Positions 33,962-45,800 of a stretch of 64,000 nucleotides of DNA are shown piece by piece. Made by a program: the position numbers and the translations under genes. The notes under the pieces are model-generated. The model worked only from the letters and a program-made list of their open reading frames with translations. It did not search any database and had not been told where the DNA came from. Numbering within the stretch: the first letter of the stretch is position 1; each line of letters opens with the position of its first letter. The DNA comes from Phaeodactylum tricornutum CCAP 1055/1 (lineage: Eukaryota > Bacillariophyta > Bacillariophyceae > Surirellales > Neidiaceae), in contig NC_011671.1 of the NCBI RefSeq assembly GCF_000150955.2, positions 930,001-994,000 on the forward strand, read 5' to 3'.

Positions 33962-35395
33962 ATGATTTTATTCGACAACGATAGAACGCGTTTGACAGCC
34001 ATAATGATGGTGTATGTTACCAGCTTTTGTCGATATTCTAGTTGTTTGTTGCGGTGTTGTCCTTCTCGAAGTCCAAGTATAAGACTGTATTCCGAGCTTG
34101 ACGACCTCATGACCCAAGTCGTAGAAAACGAGGATTTGTTTACCGACATTTATTCAGATAACTCGACCTGCGCTTCGTCATATTCTACTTTGAAGAACAG
34201 CAAAGATGGATGGCGAATTATAGATTGGAACAAGGAAGCCGTGGGCGTACTTTCTGATGAAAGCAAGTGGACTCAACCATCATCTGTCGATGTTACGGTG
34301 ATCCAAGACAGGCTTGTTTACGTGAAAAGAGACGACCACCTTCGCCTTCAAGGTTCCCAGATTGCCGGCAACAAAGCACGTAAGATGCTCGCTTTGAACA
34401 ATCTGAAGGATTTTCCGTTGTGCGTAGTAAGCTATGGTGGACCACAGAGTAATGCAATGGTTGCCTTGGCTGCGGTTGTCAATTTCCAGAATATAAAGCA
34501 GGGTATAGACGATCACCACGATCCGCATCGGTGTCGGTTCATATATTACACAAAGAAACTACCCAAGTTTCTCCGAAACCAGCCAACCGGAAATCTTTTC
34601 AGGGCAAAGATGTTGGGAATTGAGATGATAGAGCTACCGCCTGAAGAGTACAGAACTTTATTTGGTGGCAAGTGGGGCGCGAATACGCACGCTCCGCAGG
34701 GTTTAACTCCTCCTGTCCCTGGTGACTCACTTTGGATCCCACAAGGGGGATCTTCTGGAATGGCTCATGCCGGCACAAGGTTGCTGGCTCAAGAAATATG
34801 TGAATTTTGGTCTCTGAAGGGAAATGGGCGTCCACTTTCTGTTGCTATTCCCGGGGGAACATGTTCAACCGCTGTTTTGGTTCACACCGCAATTGAGAGC
34901 TTACAGTCCAAGCTTTCAAATGACAAACAAATGGACATTAAAGTTGTTGTAATCCCATGTATTGGTGATGACACCTATGCTAGAAGGCAAATGATGGCAC
35001 TGAATACACAGCTAGGCAATGCCTCCAATGATCTTCCCACAATATTGAAGCCCTCGCCTTTTGACTTGGCCACCCAACATAATCACAAACATTCTGACAA
35101 ATATTTCACATTTGGTGAACCAGAAAAGGATATTCTTGAAACATTTGTCTATATAAAGGAGAAGTGTGATATAACTTTGGACTTGCTGTATGGAGCGCCG
35201 GCATGGGCGGTCTTGCTCAGGCACTGGAAAGGAAAACAGACTTCCCCATCAGTGTTTGACGCAAATGCGCCATTTGCAGATCGCTCAGTCATGTATGTGC
35301 ATAGTGGTGGCATTGAAGGCGTTAACACTCAACTATTACGCTACCGGTACAAAGGCCTGCTGAAAACCAAAGATGTTCAACTTCCAAACCACTGA
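33962..35395 (+). CDS. ACC deaminase / D-cysteine desulfhydrase family PLP enzyme
   Basis: A single exon of 477 residues. After a presumed targeting region of about 75 residues (basic, Cys/Ser-rich, MVYVTSFCRYSSCLLRCCPSR), the tryptophan-synthase-beta-like fold is clear: VKRDDHLRLQGSQIAGNKARKML, where the Lys of GNKARK is the probable PLP Schiff-base residue; SYGGPQSNAMVALA (the SxxSN-type substrate and PLP loop); IPQGGSSGMAHAGTRLLAQEI; and SVAIPGGTCSTAVLVHTAI (phosphate-binding Gly loop). The family includes ACC deaminase, which splits ACC to 2-oxobutyrate and ammonia, and D-cysteine desulfhydrase; sequence alone does not separate them. The N-terminus suggests a mitochondrial or plastid location, not proven. 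It is the last host gene before the transposon nest. Confidence 0.85.
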   Translation: MILFDNDRTRLTAIMMVYVTSFCRYSSCLLRCCPSRSPSIRLYSELDDLMTQVVENEDLFTDIYSDNSTCASSYSTLKNSKDGWRIIDWNKEAVGVLSDESKWTQPSSVDVTVIQDRLVYVKRDDHLRLQGSQIAGNKARKMLALNNLKDFPLCVVSYGGPQSNAMVALAAVVNFQNIKQGIDDHHDPHRCRFIYYTKKLPKFLRNQPTGNLFRAKMLGIEMIELPPEEYRTLFGGKWGANTHAPQGLTPPVPGDSLWIPQGGSSGMAHAGTRLLAQEICEFWSLKGNGRPLSVAIPGGTCSTAVLVHTAIESLQSKLSNDKQMDIKVVVIPCIGDDTYARRQMMALNTQLGNASNDLPTILKPSPFDLATQHNHKHSDKYFTFGEPEKDILETFVYIKEKCDITLDLLYGAPAWAVLLRHWKGKQTSPSVFDANAPFADRSVMYVHSGGIEGVNTQLLRYRYKGLLKTKDVQLPNH

Positions 35396-36157
35396 CTCAT
35401 CTATGGAGCTTGTGTTTTTATTGTAAATCCTATAAGCTATTAAGAAACCAAAGTTTCCTTTGGATATATGTAGACAACCATTAAGCCATCATTTCCATCA
35501 CTTTTCCCTCAAGGCAGAGATATACAAGGGAAGCATGTCAAACCATTGTATACTCCGTTTCTTTCTTTAAACTATCTATTGCATCTTTTTCATCTATCCA
35601 ATGTGCTGTTTGGTAAGAGTCTTTCCTTCCACTATCAGTGGAAAGCAACAAGCTCCATCTGTAAATTTGGTCATATTTTCTGCCACTTTTTCTCAGTCTG
35701 TCACTTTTTTCTGGGAAGCAGATATCAAGGAGGGGCTTTTCAGATTAGAGAACTGCAACAATAATGGGCAAAAATGTGTCTGTGGGACCAAAGGATCGTA
35801 GATACGATAAAAAGACGTAAAACAAAACTTATAAACTTGTCCCTACAATATAGGGATATTGAACCCCCATATGATTGTCGTAGGGTTTTCTAGTCCCCTC
35901 ACATTGAGACCATGAACATAAACTTGGCGAAATGTGTCCCCTCCAAACCACTATGGGAAAAATAGGGGACCAAATAAAAATAAAACTTCGACACTGCATG
36001 CAATCACAAATATAATGCAAATGCAATTTGTTCCAACACTGAACCTGTTGAGAACGGGAAAGTTGGCAAACCCTTCTTGTAACATGAATCACCATAAAAT
36101 ACTTCGTATGATAGCCTGTCTCACTCAACCTGATTGAACCTTCGTAAGTATTTCCGC
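35396..36157. other. Border between gene space and transposon nest
   Basis: No gene is supported. From about 35771 to 35892 the sequence matches, in inverted orientation, 52088-52212 on the other side of the nest. The rest is AT-rich and may contain degraded terminal sequence of the old copia element whose coding part ends near 36158. Confidence 0.5.
35771..35892 (+). repeat. Dispersed repeat, inverted copy at 52088-52212
   Basis: The stretch with tgtctgtgggaccaaaggat, gataaaaagacgtaaaa and caatatagggatattga recurs as its reverse complement at 52088-52212 with a few substitutions and a 10-bp gap. The short palindrome CAATATAGGGATATTG is kept in both. It is probably part of a transposable element present in two orientations; the family is unknown. 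Confidence 0.75.
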
Positions 36158-36334
36158 TTAATTTGACTCTGATGGCTCATATGCAATCTTGATCACTTTC
36201 GTGGCAACATTTTCTCGTACGAAATGATACGCTATCGCGTTACTTTTCTTCTTCAACACTGAATCTGGTGCCATGGTATTGTAGACAACCGACATATTGT
36301 CACGAAGGACTTTAGCTGGACCATCAATAGGAAT

Positions 36335-37210
36335 TGTTACGGAGTACTACCAAAGCACAACCGAGGACGGATTGCTGTTATGACAGTGTGTGGTAAACGA
36401 AGGTGGGCGTTATGACAAATGACCTGCGATACACCTAAGCAAGCTTAGGGACTGTAAAAGTCACTCGCTGACGACGCTCCCCTCGGGTTAGACAGCGGAT
36501 GCGAGGACCTATGCTATAATGCAATATTTGGATCAAAGAATTTCTAAAACATTGAGTGGAAAATTACATGCTACAAACTAGTCAATCTGTTTTCAGTCCA
36601 GTGAACAATCCCACAAAGTGCCAGCTCATCATTGATCTTCCACAACTTCCATAATCTCAATAGACAACCTTTCTTTCACATGTATATATACCTTTGGAAC
36701 TATAAGTCCCATGCATGATACCTATGGTGAGTAGAGGATCTTGTTCAATCCCACCATGTGTCTTGTGATAGCCCCTTATGTTGTCTCAGTTGTATCTCCT
36801 TAGTATCCACTTGTATCCCAACTCATCTTGGCCTTGTAAACTGACAAGTAGAGACTAAACACATGCGCCTCCAGAAACATAGCAATCGTACAAACGCTTC
36901 AATTATTGCTCCACGTGGCCATGGAACAAAGCTTTTGTATCATTTCTGTGCGTGCCTCCTTAACTCCATGTGCAAAGTTTGGATTCACACTTGCGACATC
37001 CGTGTTTAGTGAATATTTTCCACAAGACATGTCGCAAGGAGGTAAGCCACAACAGGGTAACTCAATTACGGTAGATTTGCGCAATAAGGCCGACACAAAC
37101 TCCATACGAGACACGTAAACGCTGCGTCCATCGGATTGGCTCACACTTACACTGTCCTTACCAAGTGGAAGCTGTCCAAGGGACATGCCGCAAGGTATTG
37201 TACCGTAACA
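36335..37210 (-). mobile_element. Solo LTR, second copia-like family (LTR-B)
   Basis: This 876-bp unit begins TGTTACGG and ends CCGTAACA (perfect 8-bp terminal inverted repeat) and is flanked on both sides by GGAAT (36330-36334 and 37211-37215), a 5-bp target duplication. It sits inside the RNase H part of the old copia element. Its minus-strand sense is inferred from a second copy at 52572-53978 and from an open frame that begins exactly at its 5' end. It has no internal element sequence, so recombination between two LTRs is the likely origin. Confidence 0.88.
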
Positions 37211-37575
37211 GGAATACCCATCATACGCCTGTTTGAGAACAACGAGTAACACGGTCTCCCGCATGGTCAGCGTCAACAAAAGCTATCATCTCCACCACGT
37301 TACCACGTGGTTCTGGAGCATTCGGTGGAATAGGCTCTTTCACATCACCGTAAAAGTCTGTCCAATCTGCATCATTGTTAAAGCTGTTGTCAATCACCGA
37401 ATAAGAATCATCAAATACCAATCGAGACTTGTGGTGAGATTTCAAATATCCGAGAATATGAAAAACTGCAGCTAGATGTCCTTCACACGGCATCGCGAGA
37501 AAAGATGAGAGCATAGACACTTCACACATTATATCAATGCGACCAATTTCAACTACCAATCTCAAAACTCCTATC

Positions 37576-38276
37576 TAATGATAAATTATAGCCACACAAT
37601 GCTACAATTTGATACTACGTTGTAGATAGAATTGCTTAGCCTTAGCATTGTTTGTTGGAACATCTATCTAGGATTCACTAGCTCTAGATCTTGGCCTCGT
37701 TGCCGTTTCCTTTTTCCTGGCTCTGTCGTAGGACAGCCGCAGTGGCCAGACGACTGTCCTCGTCGGGTTCATTATCCGTGTCTGGCATGCCGGAGGAAAA
37801 TACGAAGCGTCTCATAGGAAACCAAATATTTGCGTTATGCACCCAAATGTTTGCAACATACACAACTCTGGTTCCGTTGCATGAGGCGTATAAGACGACT
37901 CGTCTTATCAAACCTGATATGCTAGGAACGAAATATTCCTGATTACCATACGGTTTCCCTAGATGAAACTTGTCAAGAGATACTGTTGGCACCATCCGAA
38001 CTCGATGGTTTGGCGATCACATAGGTGATCCAATCATCTCGACAAAACTATGTCAATGGTTCGATAGCCAGTACATTGGCTACGGGGTTTCTACGTTCGT
38101 ATATTCTGTTTCCAACACAAAAGGTTTCATTTTGGAATCTATATTTTAGTCTCACAATCTCAATCTAAAAAAACCTACCAATTAAAACAATCGGAGCCTC
38201 TACGAGGCTTTCCCCCCAACTTCTACTCTTTCGTCGTATTCTACAAATACACTTGTAAGCAGGTAGAATTATATCA
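37576..38276. other. Unassigned insertion within old copia element
   Basis: About 700 bp separate the reverse transcriptase end from the RNase H start of the old element. The DNA does not look like copia coding sequence. Its ends share only a weak inverted match (tagtgatataatt against taatgataaatt), so it may be a degraded DNA transposon. A short frame on minus (37684-37995) has no recognisable domain. Confidence 0.4.
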
Positions 38277-38630
38277 CTAAGACTGAAAATAGTTAGCACA
38301 TTCTGCATCCAACACAGGAGAAACATTGAGTTCTGGTTGATAAGTTGAAGACCTAGGTGACGTAATCTTTGTAGATAAACGTTTTCCAATTTCATCCAAA
38401 TCTTTTTCAACATTTGCAACTGCCTGTTGCACATAATTCATAGAACTCATTGACCATTGCTGTTTTGATGGATTATCAGGAAGCGAAAAACATCCAAGAT
38501 CTGCTCCCAAATATACCTCTGGCGTCTTAATCAATTTGGGCTTGAGCTTGAAATGCATACCGATTGAATCCAGAATCTTCTTCGGATCCATACTGATACA
38601 TAGGAAATCATCGGTATAAATAAGCACATA

Positions 38631-39958
38631 CCAGTTTAGGTGCGATTTAGGGCGGTAACACGTAGAACCGGTGCATATTTCTACGTGATTTTGAAACCCA
38701 AGCGGCTCATTATTGCACCAAGCCTTTTTTCCTGTTACAAGAAAAAAATGTGCCTCCATAATTGCTAGTTAAATTCTTACAGAAGTTAGCATATTGGATG
38801 TAAACCAACAATCCATAGTATGGAGAACCACATTTCAATGATAAGGTATCATTCCATTAATAGAACAGCATATGTTGTACTGTGTTGCTTCCTACCTTAT
38901 GTCTTTTACCTAAATTGCGCATTGCCTTGTGACTCTTTTGTGTACCAATTGTGGATGTTTTTCTCAATTGCTTCAATGGTTGCTGGTGACATGTGTTGAA
39001 TTGCTGCAACTGTCACTTTACCAATGCATTTTTGGCGTAGTTTTGTTGGCTTGCTCCAGCTGCAAACAACTTGCAAATGCCCCCTGAACCAAATTATGAA
39101 TCTTTGGGGATTCTTACAAGGGGCCCACGCTTTGTTGGAGATACTGCTTATTGAGAAGTGGCTGCTTTCATACCTTCTCTCTCTTTGTTTGTCTGTAGGA
39201 CAACCATGGTCTCATCATATTCCTTTTGTTTGTATCTTCTCCATAGTTTGATAGTGTTCTGTTCAGTGTAGGTTGCACTGGTTCCTATGCTTGCCTTCAT
39301 ACTCATAGCCCTCTTTCGAGAGCTTGCTCGCGTTTGCATGCCTTTTCTTGCCTACAAATACTGGGAGTAGTCTTTTCAAGTGTAGAAAGTGATGCCATTG
39401 CAGGCACAGTGATGATAGAAGGCACTGGTGGTTTGGATGGGGTTGTAAATGTGTTTGCAGCAAGGCGACGGACGCGCATCTGGATGACACGGTCCTTTCT
39501 CTCGGTTTCGTTAAAATTTTCAAACGCCATGGTATATGGTAGGTTTGCCGTTCCCTCAGAAGCATTCAAATAATATTTTCGTCAATAGTATACTTTCAAT
39601 CCGGGATGCCTGACATTGTGAAAGCTTATTTTAATAGTCTTGGGCTGTTCTAGATTTTGTCTTTGACTTCAAACTGGCTTGTAACAGTGACCTGCCGAAA
39701 ATAGCAGGAAAAATAAAAGGAACTGAAATAGCCTTTCGTACACTTAATTGTATATATCTCACGGAAAACGAAATCAATCACCGAAAACGTTTTTATAGTG
39801 TTTAACTGGCATTCTCATGCTATAAAATTGTTTATCGCAAATGTTTCTACCTTGCCTAAAGAGTTGTTTAACATTGACAAAGCATAGGGTCTCTGACGAA
39901 GAAAAATAGGCAACATAACCTGTTACAAAACGGCGGCTCATAATCGCACCTAAACTGG
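38631..39958 (-). mobile_element. DNA transposon with 17-bp TIRs and TA target duplication
   Basis: The ends are perfect 17-bp inverted repeats, CCAGTTTAGGTGCGATT, at 38631-38647 and 39942-39958. TA lies on both outer sides (38629-38630 and 39959-39960), and copia reverse-transcriptase sequence continues on both flanks, so the borders are firm. TA duplication and size (1328 bp) suggest the Tc1/mariner superfamily, but no DDE/D catalytic domain is recognisable. Minus-strand frames (39303-39569 with ERKDRVIQMRVRRLAANTF, and 39148-39339 with NTIKLWRRYKQKEYDETM) are interrupted and could be remnants of an accessory or transposase protein. It is probably non-autonomous now. Confidence 0.8.
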
Positions 39959-41435
39959 TACTCATAATAATTTGTACCATTGTGTTTCTTAGCTGGTCAA
40001 AGCCAAACATCTGGATCTGCAAGACAAGACATAAAATGCAACTTTTCCATTGTTGCAGCTAAGTGAGCATGCCCAGCTGCTCCACTCAACTTCAAACAAT
40101 ATAATGCACAAACAATTGCATAACAACCTTCCACAGACTTTCCAAACTCTGGACCAGATCTTGTATACACCTTTTCGCAAACTGGAGCACTCAAATAAGC
40201 ATTCTGCGCATCAGTACCAAGTATATCCAATGAATTCAAAGATGCGATGAGTAGAGCAGTGCGAACACTATTGTGCGAAACAACACTGGCATATGTAATT
40301 GAACTCAATGGATCTGTAACATGTGTTGATCCAACTCCTGGTAAGGACAACGTCTCACCAGAAGTTCAATCGCCTACTGCTAAACGCCAAGTCGCTTCCG
40401 TCCCACACACAACGAATCACAGCCCCACAGTCCCTACGAATATCCAAGAGTACAGTATAGACTCATAATCTTCGTAGTTCATTGTTTTCCTGACTTCGAT
40501 CTTCATCGTCGTTTTGTGTTCATCAATAACATGTCCCCTGGCGACAAATCTGGCTTTGCAAGTAAAATCCATTTTGATATCAAATATCATGTGACATGAT
40601 ATTCATGTGTGACCAACCAGCTTAGGCGCATCCTGATTCAGAACTTTAAATGCTGGCATAACATTTGTCATTTCCTTCTTGATCGCGTCTGACCACAAAG
40701 AAGTGTTAGTTTCCCAATCAATCTTTAGAGCTTGCTTGACTGATTTTGGCATACAAATACCAAACTTGTGAGTCCTTTTAAGGTATCTTGTCTTTACCGC
40801 TGAAATAATACAATCACATTTCTGCAGTACCTCTGGTACCCACCAAGCAAAAGCGGAATAATGAAGTAATTTGTTAGCAACAGCATATTTGGCGACTTCA
40901 ATTGGATTTGATTCTTTCAGATCTTTAAGAGGAAGCCAAGTTGTAGATCCGTCTCTCCATTGCAATAATAATGACCATCCTTTAGTTTTCCGTCGCATCT
41001 GCTTCACACCATGTTTGTACATATAATACATGTTGTCAGGGGCAACTGCTGATCCTTCCATTGTGTGATCAATGATCTCATCTACTATTAGGAACCGGCA
41101 ACCTTCCTCATCCAACTGCGAATATAAATGTTCTGCAATAACATTAGCAGCAAATTCCTGCACATTACCATCTGGGGACTGAACCTCCATAACTCTTGTA
41201 TCCAAAATAGGATTGAGATGCGATTTTCCGACCACATTACCATTGCGATCCTTTTTACGCGCAATGACCGTTCCAGTGGTAGCAATATCCTTGTACGGTA
41301 ACACACCTTGAGCGTCAAGGTATTCATTAAAAGGTTCATGATTTTACTCGTCTGCCTGAGACATTGTCGGCTCATCCTTTATTGAATCATCTGAGTAAAC
41401 GCTAAACACATTAGGCTTTTCAGAAAACACCGGGG

Positions 41436-41440
41436 AAATG
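41436..41440 (+). repeat. Target duplication AAATG, left
   Basis: AAATG precedes the left LTR of the young copia element and is repeated at 49084-49088 directly after its right LTR. Confidence 0.92.
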
Positions 41441-42120
41441 TGTCACGGTATAGTACCATGCGACATGTCTCCTAGTGATGTCCGTCCTCTAGACGTCAAC
41501 ACGGTGAACGGCAGTTGGAGTGTTCATAAGGGAGAAGTGAGTCGTATGGAAGTTAACTCGGTCTTATTGCATGAAATTCCTAGATACAATGATGTATCGT
41601 GCGTTGGAGAGAACGCGACTGAACATGTCGTGTTCTGACAGTGGCAACGGAGTGGGACTGACAATACTTATTGCCTGACTAACGGATGTAAATGGATGCG
41701 CTCCATTTCCCGCGGCATGCATGTTATGAAAGGTATTTCCGGTTCCACTATAAGTATATGTGAGCGCGCGTCATGGTATAAGGATACTATGACGGAAGAA
41801 AGATATTTGTGTACGTTTGATTTTGTTCCTCAGGTTTTGTTGTATCTTGGCAAATCGGAGGAGCAACAAGAATTAGTTTATAGCACTAATTCTTCAATCA
41901 TTGTTTTATAAGTTCTTTGATCCGCATTGCTAGTTTACGCATAGGTCCTCGTATCCGCTGCCTAACCCGAGGGGAGCGTCGCCAACGAGTAGAGTTTTAC
42001 AGTCCCTAAGTCTCTTAGGTGTATCGCCGGTCGTTCGTAATAACGCCCTCTCTTGTTTACCAGGCTCTGTTCCTAACAGTGCTTCTGTCCATACGGTGTA
42101 CATTGGTGTATATCGTAACA
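41441..42120 (+). repeat. Left LTR of young copia element (LTR-A)
   Basis: This 680-bp repeat begins TGTCACGG and ends CGTAACA. Relatives in the window are a 5'-shortened copy at 51022-51687 and a solo LTR at 52896-53574 (minus). It contains an open frame from its first base (Cys-His-Gly...) for about 65 codons. Confidence 0.93.
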
Positions 42121-42135
42121 GATTAACAGTCTTGG
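42121..42135 (+). other. Putative primer-binding site
   Basis: GATTAACAGTCTTGG directly follows the left LTR. The same 15 bases follow the unrelated LTR at 50033. The complement, CCAAGACTGTTAATC, fits the anticodon arm of a tRNA-Asn (loop CTGTTAA with anticodon GTT), which would suit half-tRNA priming as in Drosophila copia. The tRNA identity is inferred. Confidence 0.65.
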
Positions 42136-42859
42136 TTTCTCGTCAAACCACTGCTGCTTATCGCGCAGAATTTGGTAAACCCACCTTGAGTTCGTCTCAA
42201 GGAAACGTCGAGCTTGGTACCAGCGTACCTCGTCCGACAACACTGCCTACATTGTTTGTGTTGCATAAAGTATCAGAGGTGTCTAAGGAGACATTTATCG
42301 GCTTGTGTTCCGCATCCTTGGAAGCTGCTACCACCATCCTCCTGACCACTGGTATTGAAAACCCATTAGTACTTCAGGGTTTGTCAGTAAGTCGTCTCGG
42401 CCTCCCTACTTCCTCGGAATAACCGGCACTGGAAATCGTCTAGGTTTTCTTCTGGATTTGCCAGTGGGTTGTTTCGTGATTACGGGTTCTCTTGCCAAGT
42501 GAGGTATTCGATACCAATAGGCTTGGAAGACCAATCCTGATTCCGGTTCGGACGGGTATACTCACCGGTTAATAAGAGTACGGGGGGGGACTAATCAACC
42601 CTTCGATAGTTACTGGCACGGAGCGATATCACGCACAGCAGTAACACTGCCACCGAGGTGGTAGAAGGGAGTGAACCAGTGCTGGCAACGTCCACTGGTG
42701 TAGGGTCAAATAAAGAAGTCCGCTTAGTTACAGCGAAGGACCTGAAATATAGTGGAAGACCTAACCCCGGAACGCTACCGACCCGGCTACCCAGCCCAAC
42801 TCAAGATCTGACCCGGCTATCCAGCCCAACCCCAGACCTGGTTGGTTACCCATTTCAAT

Positions 42860-45800
42860 ATGGTTACCGCTACGCGGACAACGTCCGATGCAAGCGCTTT
42901 CGCTCATTTACTCGACACGGTCCTTGCCCTACCGGCAACATCTCCTATCCGTTCTAGTCTTGTACTACATGAGTTAGATGATCTATACGGACTCCTTAGT
43001 ATTTTTGAGCGCCAAATCGAAACTCTAGAATATCTCCCTGTACCATCCGAAGGTGACGCAACCCCTGTCCCAATCAAGTTACGTATGGGTCATCAACAAC
43101 TCTTACGTTACTTGCTACTATGGATACGTCAACTCGAGACCAACAAAGGAGGTCCTCTCTCGAACTACGAACTCATCTCTCTCATGAAAGAAGATTTCAG
43201 TTTATTTCGACGGTCTCCATCAATTCATTTGCCGAATGCAGTCCCAACACCCAGTTCACAATCAAGCACTCCTTCGACTGTGGTTGGAAACTCTAGTCGT
43301 TCTGCTGTTGCTGATTTTAAACGCGGTGTTAAACGTGATAAAACGCATTATCCGGTGCTCAAGGACGACCGATACTGGGACAACTTCTACCGTACTTTTG
43401 TCGTTACCGCCGTATCGCACAATGTTGATAATGTCCTAGATCCAGCTTACTCCCCTACAAGTACAGATGAAATATTGCTATTCAGGGAGCAGAAAAAGTT
43501 CGTCTATTCCGCTCTAGAACACTGCTTGCAAACGGATATGGGTAAAAACATTGTTCGCGAGCATGCCTTTGATTTCGATGCACAAACTGTTTTCGCAAAA
43601 GTGGTAAAACACTACACTGAATCCACAGCTGCAAAGATCAGTTCTGGTACCACACTGTCATACCTGACCTCTGCGAAGTACGGCAGCTCCTGGACTGGAA
43701 CCGCCGAAGGATTTATTTTGCATTGGAAAAATCATCTTCGCATTTACAACGACACGGTCCCAGTTACAGAGAAGTTGCCACCACAACTTTGCCTCAGCCT
43801 GCTCGAGTCCTCTGTACGCGACGTTTCAGAGCTTCGGCAAGTCAACACTACCGCGAATCTAGATTTAGCTAAAGGGGGGTCTCCCATTAACTATGAAAAT
43901 TACCTAAGTCTACTCCTTGCTGCCGCGACCTTGTACGATAAAGGAAACAATTTTTCTAATTCTCGTAGCCCAAAATTCAAGCGCAGCGCCTTTGTTACTG
44001 AGACTACCTTTCCCGATGATGAATATGGCGTCGATTACGACATTGATTTGTCACCGTCCATCCTTTACGAAGCGAATGCTCACAACCGCAGAGCAGGCGA
44101 CCAAAATCGAGACCGCCAGAGCAATGTCAATCGTGAGCGACCGTATATTCCTCGTGAGATGTGGGATAAACTGTCCGACGATGCAAAGGAGATTCTCCGT
44201 GGTATGTCTTCTCCTAAAGAAGGAAACGCCTCGGCCAACGGCAAGTCTTCATCTGCATTTCATGCCAACTCCCATTCTTTATCCGATACAGGACACACCT
44301 CATCAACGGACGAATTGTTGCACGAAAATGACAACGATAAATTATATGATTGCGGGAACGACACGGAACTGCTTGCACACCTTACTGATCGCTCCAGTAA
44401 TATGGCAAATGGAGACATTCGCAAAGTCCTCGCTTCGGCTTCCTCCTATAAGCAGAATTCGAAGAACTCCCTGCAGTCAAATATGCTCGAATACAGTATT
44501 TCCCGACACTCCGTTGCAGAGACTACATCCTCCCTCATCGACAGAGGCGCAAACGGCGGACTTGCCGGAAGCGATGTTAAAATCCTTAACAAAACAGGCC
44601 GTTCTGCGAGCATCACGGGTATTAATGACCATACTTTGCCTGATTTGGACATTGTCACCGCCGCTGGCCTCGTTGAATCACAACATGGACCCATCATTGT
44701 CATACTGCATCAGTATGCCCACCATGGAAAAGGAAAAACGATCCATTCTAGTGCTCAACTTGAGTACTACAAGAATATTGTCGAGGACCGTTCCCGTGTT
44801 TTAGGCGGTAAACAACGTATCATAACTCTAGATGATTACGTTATTCCCCTACACATCCGTCAGGGACTAGCTTATATGGACATGAGACCTCCTTCCGATG
44901 CAGAGTTTGACACGTTACCCCACGTTGTACTTACTTCCGATGTCGACTGGGACCCGTCCATTATCGACAACGAAATTGACCTTGTCATAGACTGGCATGA
45001 TGCCATACAGGACCTTCCCAGCGACCCGTACGTTGAACCCCGTTTCAATTCAACTGGTGAATACCGACATAGGCACGTTGCGACCTTTGACATTTTCTCG
45101 TCATCTGACTTTGTTCATCGGTCCACGGCTCTCGATAATATACTCTCGTCAAACCAACATGACATGACCCGCAATTCGCACAATTACGAAGCCTTGCGTC
45201 CTTGTCTTGGCTGGGTCTCCGCCAACACAGTCCAGAAAACCATCATGGCCACTACGCAATTTGCTCGTGAGGTCTATAATGCACCTATGCGTAAACATTT
45301 CAAGTCCCGTTTCCCGGCACTTAATGTTCACCGGCGCAACGAAGCTGTGGCTACCGATACCATTTGGTCGGACACACCTGCTGTCGATAACGGCGCTAAA
45401 TTTGCGCAATTATTTGTCGGTAGACGATCGCTTGTTACCGACATTTATCCTATGAAAACAGACAAAGAGTTTGTTAATGCACTCGAAGACAATATTCGTC
45501 ATCGGGGTGCCATGGATAAACTCATCAGTGACCGTGCCAAAGCCGAGATCAGCAAGAAAGTTTCTGATATTACTCGTGCTTACCACATTGATCAATGGCA
45601 AAGCGAGCCCAATCACCAGCACCAAAATTATGCTGAACGTCGAATTGCAACTGTTGAAGCAAATGCAAATAAAATTCTTAACAAAACCGGCGCACCTAAT
45701 TCTACATGGTTATTGTGTGTTTCCTACATTTGTTATTTGTTTAATCATTTGGCCCATGAATCTTTGCACGATCGCACCCCCCTCGAAATTCTTAACGGTA

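Noticed and set aside
37684-37995. 103-codon minus-strand frame in the unassigned insert
   Set aside because: No recognisable domain, and the insert ends are not defined, so I left it as part of the insertion.
42096-42422. 108-codon frame across the LTR end and leader of the young element
   Set aside because: It has no similarity to a retroelement protein and covers the probable primer-binding site; likely non-coding leader.
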